From positions 1 through 15,768 of the forward strand of contig CBDUGF010000089.1 of assembly GCA_965366835.1 (NCBI GenBank): a DNA stretch of 15,768 nt, written 5' to 3'. The notes under the pieces are model-generated. The model saw only the letters and a program-made list of their open reading frames with translations. It did no database searches and was not told where the DNA came from. Position 1 is the first letter of the stretch, and each line of letters opens with the position of its first letter. Positions 7,099 to 14,371 of this stretch are shown here, in pieces. Source of the stretch: JAKGBX01 sp965366835 (lineage in GTDB: Bacteria > Pseudomonadota > Alphaproteobacteria > Rhodobacterales > Rhodobacteraceae). Made by a program: the position numbers and the translations under genes.

Positions 7099-8466
7099 TT
7101 ACATCAATTTGCGGCGACGTGTCACGCGAATATCCAGATCGGTGATTTTCTTGCGCAGCGTATTGCGGTTGATGCCCAGCAGATCGGCGCATTTGGCCTG
7201 GTTTCCACCAGTGGCATCGAGCGCGATCTCGATCAGCGGCAGCTCGATTTCGCGCAGAATGCGGCCATAAAGCCCCGGCGGCGGCAACATGTTGCCATGC
7301 AAATCGAAGTAGCGCTGAAGGTGACGCGCCACCGAGGCCGAGAGTCTGTCGCCATCCGACAGGCCGAGCGCGGCTTCGTTGCCCGGCTGGCTGCCAAGCA
7401 CGGCCTCGACCTCGGCGCGGCTGATGGCGGCAGCGCGCGCGGTCAGAGCCAGGCGGCGCACGGCATTCTCGAGTTGGCGCACATTGCCGGGCCAACTGCT
7501 TTTTTGCATCAAGGACATGGCATCGTTCGAAAACTGGCGCGACGCCGCCGTGCCGCCGACATCGGCGAGCGCCAGGAAATGTGCCGCCAGCAGCGGAATG
7601 TCGTCGACCCGCTCGCGCAGGGCCGGTACGCTGAGCGCCGCGCCATTGAGCCGGTAGTAGAGATCCTGGCGCAACCGGCCGCTCTCGATGGCTTGCGCCA
7701 GATCGCCCTGGCTGGTGGCGATGAAACGTGGCGCGTGATCGCCGGGCGTGTCTATCATGCGCACGATACGCGCTTGAAGTTCCGTCTCTATATCGTTGAT
7801 TTCATCCAATAACACCGTTCCACCCTTGGCCCGTGCAAGGATCCGCGCCGGGCCGTCGAGATCGCGCAGATCGGCGCTGGCGACGGTCACGAAAGGCAGG
7901 CTGCGGCGATCGGAAAAATCATGGATCGCGCGGGCGATGAGCGATTTTCCGGTGCCGCTTTCGCCCGAGATCAGCACCGCCATGTCGGTGTTCATCACCT
8001 GCGCCACCAGCCGGTAGAGCGCCTGCATCGCCGGGGTGCGCCCGACCAGCGGCAGATCTTCGCGCCGTTCGGGCGTGTCGCGCCTCGGTCCGGGCTTGTG
8101 GCGATGGCTCTCGAGTGCGCGGGCGGTGCGCCGCATCAGATCGGGCAAATCGAACGGTTTGGGCAAATAATCAAAGGCTTCGGCCTCGGCTGCCTTGATC
8201 GCGGTCATGATGGTATTTTGCGCCGAGATCACGATCACCGGCAGGCCGGGGCGATCCTGGGCGATCTTGGGCAGCATCTCGAGGCCATTGCCGTCGGGCA
8301 TCATCACGTCGGAGATGACCACGTCGCCCTTGCCCTCGCCGACCCACCGCATCAGCGTGGTCAGGCTCGAGGTGGCGTGAACCTTGCAGCCGGCGCGGGT
8401 CAGCGCCTGGGTCAGAACCGTGCGGATCGTGCGATCGTCATCGGCGACAAGAACGGTGCCATCCAT
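7099..8466 (-). CDS. ntrC: NtrC, nitrogen regulator, Rhodobacter type without GAFTGA
   Basis: The 455-residue response regulator has a receiver (acidic D10/D11, phosphoacceptor D53 in ISDVMMPD, K103 in PKPF), an AAA+ domain (Walker A GESGTGKS 168-175, Walker B LLDEI 219-223, WPGNVRQL 325-332) and a C-terminal Fis-type helix-turn-helix around 418-441 (GGNQAKCADLLGINRNTLRK). Between VTVASADL and GGTVLLDEI the chain is much shorter than in enteric NtrC, and the GAFTGA loop is missing entirely. Known fact: R. capsulatus NtrC lacks this loop and activates the sigma70 enzyme instead of sigma54. I infer the same here. ATG 8466 follows the ntrB stop by 3 bases, with AAAGGAG inside the end of ntrB. 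Confidence 0.96.
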   Translation of the reverse strand: MDGTVLVADDDRTIRTVLTQALTRAGCKVHATSSLTTLMRWVGEGKGDVVISDVMMPDGNGLEMLPKIAQDRPGLPVIVISAQNTIMTAIKAAEAEAFDYLPKPFDLPDLMRRTARALESHRHKPGPRRDTPERREDLPLVGRTPAMQALYRLVAQVMNTDMAVLISGESGTGKSLIARAIHDFSDRRSLPFVTVASADLRDLDGPARILARAKGGTVLLDEINDIETELQARIVRMIDTPGDHAPRFIATSQGDLAQAIESGRLRQDLYYRLNGAALSVPALRERVDDIPLLAAHFLALADVGGTAASRQFSNDAMSLMQKSSWPGNVRQLENAVRRLALTARAAAISRAEVEAVLGSQPGNEAALGLSDGDRLSASVARHLQRYFDLHGNMLPPPGLYGRILREIELPLIEIALDATGGNQAKCADLLGINRNTLRKKITDLDIRVTRRRKLM

Positions 8467-8469
8467 GGG

Positions 8470-9536
8470 TCACTCCTTTGCGTCTTTCGGGGCCAGCGGC
8501 AGGGAAATCCGGAACACGGTGCGCCCCGGCACCGAGCTGACGGCGATCCAGCCGCCATGGTCGGAGATGATCTTGGCAGTCAGCGCCAGGCCAAGCCCGG
8601 TGCCGTTTTCGCGCCCGGAAACGAAGGGATCGAACACAGCGTCGGCAATCTCGGGCGGCAGGCCGGGGCCGTCATCGCTGATCTCGATCTGCAGCGGCAG
8701 GCTTTCACCGCTGCCATCCGAACGGCGCAGGCGGAAGGAATGTTCATAGAACGTGTGCAGGCAGATCGTGCCGCCCGCCTCGCCCGCCGCCTCGGCCGCG
8801 TTTCGCAGCAGGTTCAGCATCACCTGCAACAGCTGATCGCTATCACCCCAGGCCGCGGGCAGCGAGGGATCATAATCCTCGATGATCTTCATATGCGCGC
8901 CGGAACCAAGCAGCGCCGAGCGGCGGGCGCGATCGAGCATGTCATGGATATTGACCGGGCGAAAATCGGGCGGCGAGAGGTTGCCGAACTGCTCGACCTG
9001 CTCCAGAAGCTTCACGATACGATGGGTTTCACTGACGATTAAATCCGTGAGTTCAAGGTCTTCCGGACCAAGGCTCATGCTCAGCAACTGGGCGGCCCCG
9101 GCGATTCCGGCGAGCGGGTTCTTGATTTCATGGGCCAGCATTTCGGCCATCCCGATGGCGGATTTCGCCGCCGACTTGACCGATTGCGATTGCGTCATCC
9201 GCCCGGCCAGTTCGCGCGGGGATACCAGGAACAGCATCACCCCGGCCTGGCTCTGCACCGGGGCGATTTGCAGATTGCAATGCAGCGGCGCGCGCGAGCC
9301 GGTGCCGACATCGACATCGTTGACGAACAGCGGCGTGCCATTGGCGCGGGCGCGGGCAAACGCCTTTTCCAGCGGGGCGTCGATGGTCAGACAATCGAAT
9401 ACCGGCTGGCCATGGATCGCCCTGGCCGAGGTCAGCAGGAAGCCTTCCGCCGCCGGGTTGATATCGAGAATGCGATCGTCGGCATCGACCAGGATCGCAG
9501 GCACCGGCAGCGCGGCCCAGATGGCGGGATGTTCGC

Positions 9537-9540
<4 letters not shown>
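8470..9540 (-). CDS. ntrB: NtrB, cytosolic nitrogen-sensing histidine kinase/phosphatase
   Basis: The 356-residue protein has a PAS-like N-terminal domain (about 8-105), a dimerisation/phosphoacceptor segment LAHEIKNPLAG with H137, and an ATPase domain with NLLRNAAEA (N247), DDGPGLP (289-295) and GTGLGLAL (313-320). No membrane segment is seen, as expected. It controls NtrC phosphorylation in response to PII protein status. The start ATG (9540-9538) overlaps the dusB TGA as ATGA, and AGAGG lies 7 bases upstream. A longer frame reaching 9648 only adds residues shadowing dusB, so I reject it. Confidence 0.95.
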
Positions 9541-10520
<980 letters not shown>

Positions 10521-10689
10521 TACGCTTAATCCTTGTGCATTGACTTGGGGCTAGGGCGTGATTGCGGAAATCGCAACGAAACATAGTCCATTTCTGCACC
10601 GCTCACCAGCGATTGCCTAAATTTTGTGCAAAGTGGTCGGGTAATTGGCGGATTGCTCCGGCGAAGCCTTGCCCCTATTGATCCTTGCC
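10521..10689. promoter_or_regulatory. Divergent intergenic region between dusB and ispDF
   Basis: These 169 bases must hold the promoters of the ntr operon (minus) and ispDF (plus). It is more A+T-rich than the genes. An inverted repeat TTGCG (10562-10566)/CGCAA (10572-10576) with a 5-base spacer could be an operator. A possible minus-strand promoter is TGGTGA (10608-10603), 17 bases, TATGTT (10585-10580); the -35 match is poor. I found no canonical enteric NtrC palindrome and no convincing promoter for ispDF. Confidence 0.4.
10530..10534 (-). promoter_or_regulatory. Ribosome binding site that decides the TTG start of dusB
   Basis: AAGGA on the minus strand, 9 bases upstream of TTG 10520. 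A nearby ATG at 10540 runs only four codons before TAA in another frame, so it is not the dusB start. Confidence 0.6.
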
Positions 10690-11817
10690 ATGAGCACGAC
10701 AGCCGCCATCATCGTCGCCGCCGGGCGCGGCACCCGCGCCGGGCCGGGCGCGCCGAAACAATGGCGCGCGCTTGCCGGACGGCGGGTGATCGACTGGACG
10801 CTCGATGCTTTCCTCCAGGCCCCGGGGATCGACCGGGTGATGCTGGTGCTGCATGGCGAGGATATTGCGGATTTCGACGCACCACCGGGGGTCGAGACCT
10901 GCATCGGCGGCGCTACCCGGGCGGCTTCGGTGCGGGCCGGTCTCGCGGCGCTGGGCGTCGCCGACAAGGTGCTGATCCATGACGTGGCGCGGCCCTGCGT
11001 GACGCAAGAGGTGATCGCGGCGGTGATCGACGCGCTTGAAACCGCGCCGGGCGCCGCCCCGGCCCTGCCCGTTACCGACGCGCTCTGGCTTGGTCAGGAC
11101 GGCGCCGTGGCCGGAACCCGATCGCGCGACGGGCTCTATCGGGCACAAACCCCGCAGGGCTTCCGCTACGATGCGATCCGCGCCGCGCATGACGCTTTTG
11201 CCGGCGAGCCTGCCGATGATGTCGAGGTGGCGCGCGCCGCCGGGCTTGAGGTGCGCATCGTTCCGGGGCATGAGGACAACCTGAAGATCACCCATGCGGA
11301 GGATTTCGCGCGGGCGGAACGCATATTGAGGGGCAAGATGGATATCCGGCTTGGCAATGGCTTTGATGTGCACCGCTTCGGGCCGGGCGATCATGTCTGG
11401 CTCTGCGGTGTGCAGGTGCCGCACGAGCGCGGGCTCCAGGGCCATTCCGATGCCGATGTCGGCATGCACGCGGTGACGGATGCGATCTATGGCGCTCTGG
11501 CAATGGGCGATATCGGCCGGCACTTCCCACCCTCCGATCCACAATGGAAGGGCGTTGAGAGCCAAATCTTCCTGTCCCATGCCGCCGCCCTCGCCCGTGA
11601 AATGGGCTTCACCATCGGCAATGTCGATTGCACCCTGATCTGCGAGCGCCCGAAGATCGGGCCGCACGCTGCCGCGATGCGGGCGCGCATGGCCGAGATC
11701 CTCGCCATCGCGCCGGATCGCGTCTCGATCAAGGCCACGACGTCCGAACGGCTGGGCTTTACCGGCCGCGAGGAAGGCATCGCCGCGATTGCCACCGCCA
11801 CATTGATCAAACCATGA
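10690..11817 (+). CDS. ispDF: IspDF, bifunctional MEP-pathway enzyme
   Basis: The 375-residue protein fuses two steps of isoprenoid precursor synthesis. Residues 1 to about 215 are IspD (2-C-methyl-D-erythritol 4-phosphate cytidylyltransferase), with the nucleotide loop AAGRGTRAG (10-18), PKQW (22-25), HDVARP (97-102) and DNLKITHAED (196-205). Residues 217-375 are IspF (MECDP synthase), with metal ligands D226 and H228 in FDVHRF and H260 in SDADVGMH, plus KATTSERLGFTGR (348-360). Such fusions are common in alphaproteobacteria; the partner enzyme IspE is not here. ATG 10690 fits the usual IspD N-terminus, but I see no Shine-Dalgarno sequence before it. The frame is open further upstream (TTG codons at 10678 and 10645), so the start is less certain than the identity. 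Confidence 0.95.
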   Translation: MSTTAAIIVAAGRGTRAGPGAPKQWRALAGRRVIDWTLDAFLQAPGIDRVMLVLHGEDIADFDAPPGVETCIGGATRAASVRAGLAALGVADKVLIHDVARPCVTQEVIAAVIDALETAPGAAPALPVTDALWLGQDGAVAGTRSRDGLYRAQTPQGFRYDAIRAAHDAFAGEPADDVEVARAAGLEVRIVPGHEDNLKITHAEDFARAERILRGKMDIRLGNGFDVHRFGPGDHVWLCGVQVPHERGLQGHSDADVGMHAVTDAIYGALAMGDIGRHFPPSDPQWKGVESQIFLSHAAALAREMGFTIGNVDCTLICERPKIGPHAAAMRARMAEILAIAPDRVSIKATTSERLGFTGREEGIAAIATATLIKP

Positions 11818-11834
11818 CCTGCCCCTTCCTCTGA

Positions 11835-11874
11835 CCGAAAATATCCCGGGGGTGTGGGGGCTGGCCCCCACCTC
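11835..11874 (+). repeat. GC-rich dispersed hairpin repeat, copy 1
   Basis: A 26-base core (11846-11871) is identical to 15741-15766. It contains a perfect 7-bp stem, GTGGGGG (11854-11860) and CCCCCAC (11865-11871), with loop CTGG, preceded by a G-run and an A/T-rich flank. It begins 17 bases after the ispDF stop, so it may end that transcript, though no T-tract follows. Similar elements are frequent between genes of Rhodobacteraceae (recalled, not searched). Confidence 0.75.
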
Positions 11875-11913
11875 AGCCATCGACATTCGCGCCAACGCCA
11901 GGAGCCTGACGTC

Positions 11914-12405
11914 ATGACCCGCCTCATCGCCACCTTCTTCCTTGTCGGCTACATGAAGCCGTTTTCCGGCACCTGGGGTTCGGCCGCCGCCTTGCCCGCG
12001 GCGTGGCTGCTCTACAGCCTCGGTGGCTGGTTGCTGGTAGCGGTGATGGTGCCGGTGGCCTTCGCCCTCGGCTGGTGGGCCACCGCCGAGCAAACCCGCG
12101 GCAAGCCCGATCATGACCCGTCGGAGATCGTGATCGACGAGGTCGCGGGCCAGTGGATCGCACTTCTGCCGGTGCTGATCGAGGCCAGCCATGCCGGCGC
12201 CGATGTGCTGGCGCTCTGGCCCGGCTGGCTGGTGGCGTTCCTCGCCTTCCGCTTCTTTGACATCCTCAAGCCCGGCCCGATCGGCTGGGCCGACCGCCAG
12301 CACGGCCCACTCGGCGTGATGCTCGACGATGTCTTCGCCGGCATCGCCGCCGCGCTCACCGTGGGCTTGGCGGCTTATGTCTGGCATGGCATGCTCGCGG
12401 CATGA
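11914..12405 (+). CDS. pgpA: PgpA, phosphatidylglycerophosphatase A
   Basis: The 163-residue membrane protein removes the phosphate of phosphatidylglycerophosphate to give phosphatidylglycerol. It shows the family signatures: GTWGSAAALP (19-28), the acidic motif EIVIDEVAGQW (71-81) with E71, D75 and E76, and FRFFDILKPGPI followed by DRQHGPLGVMLDDVFAG (127-143), whose acidic residues probably bind Mg2+. Three or four hydrophobic segments fit an inner-membrane location (about 25-55, 80-90, 102-117 and 140-157). GGAG lies 9 bases before ATG 11914, which supports this start over one 60 bases upstream inside the repeat. It is coupled to the next gene by an ATGA overlap. Confidence 0.93.
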   Translation: MTRLIATFFLVGYMKPFSGTWGSAAALPAAWLLYSLGGWLLVAVMVPVAFALGWWATAEQTRGKPDHDPSEIVIDEVAGQWIALLPVLIEASHAGADVLALWPGWLVAFLAFRFFDILKPGPIGWADRQHGPLGVMLDDVFAGIAAALTVGLAAYVWHGMLAA

Positions 12406-12869
12406 CCGCGACCCATGTTCTGGAAAAGGCCCGCGCGGCGGGGCTGAGACTGGCCACCGCCGAAAGCTGCACCGGCGGCATGGTCGCCGCCGCACTGACC
12501 GATATCGCCGGATCGTCGGATGTATTCGAGCGCGGCTTTGTAACTTATTGCAACATGGCCAAGGAAGAGATGCTGGGGGTTCAGCGCGCCACGCTCGACC
12601 GGTTCGGCGCGGTCAGCGAAGAGGTCGCCCGCGAGATGGCCGAAGGCGCGCTGCGCCATTCCCACGCGCAGCTCGCCGTCTCGGTCACCGGCATCGCAGG
12701 CCCGGGTGGGTCGGAATTCAAACCCGAAGGCCGGGTTTGCTTCGGCCTGGCGCGCGACGGTCGGGTAACCGATGTCGAGACCCAGGAATTCGGCCCCAGG
12801 GGCCGCGCCTGGGTGCGCCGCGCCGCCCGCGACCACGCACTTTTCCTGCTGCTCTCGGCATTGTCCTGA
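12402..12869 (+). CDS. pncC: Stand-alone CinA C-terminal domain, probable NMN amidohydrolase (PncC)
   Basis: The 155-residue protein corresponds to the C-terminal CinA domain only; the N-terminal molybdopterin-binding-like domain of full CinA is absent. Visible family motifs are TAESCTGG (19-26), FVTYCNMAKEEMLGV (46-60), GAVSEEVAREMAEG (69-82) and SVTGIAGPGG (94-103). Characterised members deamidate nicotinamide mononucleotide to nicotinate mononucleotide in NAD recycling; this activity is inferred here. Its ATG overlaps the pgpA TGA by four bases and has no good Shine-Dalgarno sequence, so translation is probably coupled to pgpA. The pgpA-cinA order is common in alphaproteobacteria, to my knowledge. 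Confidence 0.92.
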   Translation: MTATHVLEKARAAGLRLATAESCTGGMVAAALTDIAGSSDVFERGFVTYCNMAKEEMLGVQRATLDRFGAVSEEVAREMAEGALRHSHAQLAVSVTGIAGPGGSEFKPEGRVCFGLARDGRVTDVETQEFGPRGRAWVRRAARDHALFLLLSALS

Positions 12870-12952
12870 TCCCGCCGCAACAAAGCGTTCCGCCCTTTGT
12901 CTGAGACAGGGATCAGGCGGGGCGCAGCGCGAGGAATGAATGTTTCGCGCGC

Positions 12953-12986
12953 CACGCCAAAACCGGCACTTCAGGTTTTCGGCGTG
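12953..12986 (+). other. Strong 12-bp hairpin with one bulged C
   Basis: CACGCCAAAACC (12953-12964) pairs with GGTTTT (12974-12979) and GGCGTG (12981-12986), leaving C12980 bulged and a 9-base loop. It is the most stable-looking non-coding hairpin in the window. No T-run follows, so it is not a standard intrinsic terminator. Confidence 0.6.
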
Positions 12987-13023
12987 ACGCTTTAAACGGC
13001 GCGCTCCGTTCAAATCGCCCAAT

Positions 13024-13054
13024 AAACGGGCAGTTGCTGAATCGACCGTTTTTT
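13024..13054 (+). terminator. Possible intrinsic terminator or attenuator upstream of amtB
   Basis: AAACGG (13024-13029) and CCGTTT (13046-13051) form a 6-bp stem with a 16-base loop, leading directly into six T's (13049-13054). The stem is short and the loop long, so termination efficiency is doubtful. Upstream copies of the same half-sites allow alternative pairings. It lies about 90 bases before the amtB start. Confidence 0.3.
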
Positions 13055-13144
13055 ACCCCCCTCGCCTCACGGTTGCCTCTTTTTTCCGCGCACCGCATCC
13101 GCTTGAACCGCCGCAAATCAAATGGAAGCGGGAAGGAAAGATCA

Positions 13145-14323
13145 ATGGTAGGAGCGGATACCGCCTGGATCATCGTGGCAACGGCGCTGGTGCTGTTCAT
13201 GTCGCTGCCGGGGCTGGCGCTGTTTTATGGCGGGCTGGTCAGGGCACGCAACGTGCTGAGCGTGTTCATGCATGTCTATGCCATGGCCTGCCTGATGAGC
13301 GTGCTGTGGCTGGCGCTGGGCTATTCGATCGCCTTTGGCGACGGCAATGCGATCTGGGGCGGGCTCGGCAAGGCCTTTCTCAACGGTGTCACCTCCGAGA
13401 GTGTTACCGGCACCCTGCCCGAGGTGCTGTTTTTCGCCTTCCAGATGACCTTCGCCATCATCACGCCGGCGCTGATCGTGGGCGCCTATGTCGAGCGCGT
13501 CGGCTTCGGCTTCGTGCTGCTGTTCTCGGCGCTGTGGATGCTGCTCTGCTACGCGCCGGTCGCCCATTGGATCTGGGGCGGCGGCTTTCTCTCCGATGGC
13601 GGCATTTTCGGCGCAACCGGTGTGAAAGACTTCGCCGGCGGCATCGTGGTGCATGAAACCGCCGGCATCGCGGCGCTGGTGATCGCCTGGTTTCTCGGCC
13701 CACGGCGCCACCGCACCACGCCGCCGCATTCGCCCGGATTTGTGATGATCGGCGCGGGCATGCTCTGGGTCGGCTGGTTCGGGTTCAACGGCGGCTCGCA
13801 GCTGGCGGCAGATGGCGGCGCGGCAATGGCCCTGACAGTCACTCATATCTCCGCCGCCGCCGCCTCGCTCAGCTGGGCGCTGTGGGAGAAGATCAAATAC
13901 GGCACCGCCTCGCTGGTCGGGCTTGTCACCGGGACAATCGCGGGGCTCGCCTCGATCACCCCCGCATCGGGCTTTGTCGGCCCGGTCGAGGCGCTGGTGA
14001 TCGGCACGGTGGCGGGGATTCTGTGTCAGGAGGCGGTAAACCTCATCCGCGACAGGATCGGCATCGACGATACGCTCGATGTCTTCGCGGTGCATGGCGT
14101 CGGCGGCATTTTCGGCACGCTGATGATCGCCGCCTTCGGAGCGGGCGCCTGGGGTGCGCAGCTCGGCGCGCTGGCCATTGTCGGGGTTTTCACGCTGGTG
14201 GTCAGCACCGTGCTGCTCAAACTGGTGGCGCTGGTGACACCGCTGCGGGTGGATCACGAAACCGAGGTCAACGGGCTCGATCTCGCAGTGCATGGCGAGC
14301 GGGCCTACGATTTCACCTCTTGA
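13145..14323 (+). CDS. amtB: Ammonium channel, Amt/MEP/Rh family
   Basis: The 392-residue inner-membrane channel has about 11 hydrophobic helices. Pore residues known from E. coli AmtB are all present: gate phenylalanines F103 (QMTF) and F214 (WFGFN), W144 (WIWGGG), D162, twin histidines H170 (VVHETAG) and H317 (FAVHGVGG), and S218. The cytoplasmic tail keeps the GLD...HGERAY pattern (377-387) linked to control by the PII protein GlnK, yet no glnK gene is adjacent. The N-terminus starts at helix 1 (MVGADTAW), without the cleaved signal peptide of E. coli AmtB. AAGGA lies about 9 bases before ATG 13145; a longer frame to 13034 has no support. R. capsulatus has a second, unlinked channel called AmtY, so this could be the amtY type. 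Confidence 0.93.
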   Translation: MVGADTAWIIVATALVLFMSLPGLALFYGGLVRARNVLSVFMHVYAMACLMSVLWLALGYSIAFGDGNAIWGGLGKAFLNGVTSESVTGTLPEVLFFAFQMTFAIITPALIVGAYVERVGFGFVLLFSALWMLLCYAPVAHWIWGGGFLSDGGIFGATGVKDFAGGIVVHETAGIAALVIAWFLGPRRHRTTPPHSPGFVMIGAGMLWVGWFGFNGGSQLAADGGAAMALTVTHISAAAASLSWALWEKIKYGTASLVGLVTGTIAGLASITPASGFVGPVEALVIGTVAGILCQEAVNLIRDRIGIDDTLDVFAVHGVGGIFGTLMIAAFGAGAWGAQLGALAIVGVFTLVVSTVLLKLVALVTPLRVDHETEVNGLDLAVHGERAYDFTS

Positions 14324-14344
14324 AACGCAGGCAATCCGACAGAC

Positions 14345-14371
14345 AGGCGGGCTCTCGAAACGGGCCCGCCT
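14345..14371. terminator. Bidirectional terminator between amtB and the MmgE/PrpD gene
   Basis: AGGCGGGCTC (14345-14354) and GGGCCCGCCT (14362-14371) form a 10-bp stem with one G-U pair and a 7-base loop. It starts 21 bases after the amtB stop and directly abuts the stop of the convergent gene. A short T-rich stretch (TTCATTT) follows on the plus side. Confidence 0.7.

Larger units (their letters stand above)
12865..13054 (+). promoter_or_regulatory. Hairpin-rich non-coding region between pncC and amtB
   Basis: Five inverted repeats follow one another in 190 bases: (1) CCTGATCCC 12865-12873/GGGATCAGG 12909-12917, 9 bp, enclosing ACAAAG/CTTTGT at 12880-12900; (2) GCGCGA 12927-12932/TCGCGC 12945-12950; (3) a 12-bp stem at 12953-12986 with one bulged base; (4) AACGG 12995-12999/CCGTT 13006-13010; (5) AAACGG 13024-13029/CCGTTT 13046-13051 running into T's. 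No plausible ORF occupies it. The first may close the pncC transcript; the rest could be an amtB leader or a small RNA. Function is inference; the repeats are directly visible. Confidence 0.45.

Noticed and set aside
10595..10630. TGCACC and TTTTGTGCAAAG near dusB as an enteric-type NtrC binding site
   Set aside because: The half-sites are not arranged as the known palindrome (TGCAC, 5-6 bases, GTGCA); spacing and orientation do not fit.
10690..11817. Fused ispDF as a novel fusion
   Set aside because: Bifunctional IspDF is well established in alphaproteobacteria; both halves have normal length and catalytic residues.
11818..11913. CRISPR or tandem repeat array at the GC-rich element
   Set aside because: Only one unit is present here and the other copy is almost 4 kb away; there is no array with spacers.
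10675..12495. A 606-codon open frame on the minus strand opposite ispDF and pgpA
   Set aside because: It spans two well-supported genes plus their intergenic repeat and has shadow-type composition. ispDF and pgpA are certain on the other strand.
12870..13144. A sigma54 -24/-12 promoter for amtB
   Set aside because: GGCAC occurs at 12965-12969, but no GC doublet sits at the required distance; I found no acceptable -24/-12 pair by eye.
13142..14293. A 383-codon minus-strand frame opposite amtB
   Set aside because: The product is charged and low-complexity, the exact complement of a channel with all pore residues conserved.
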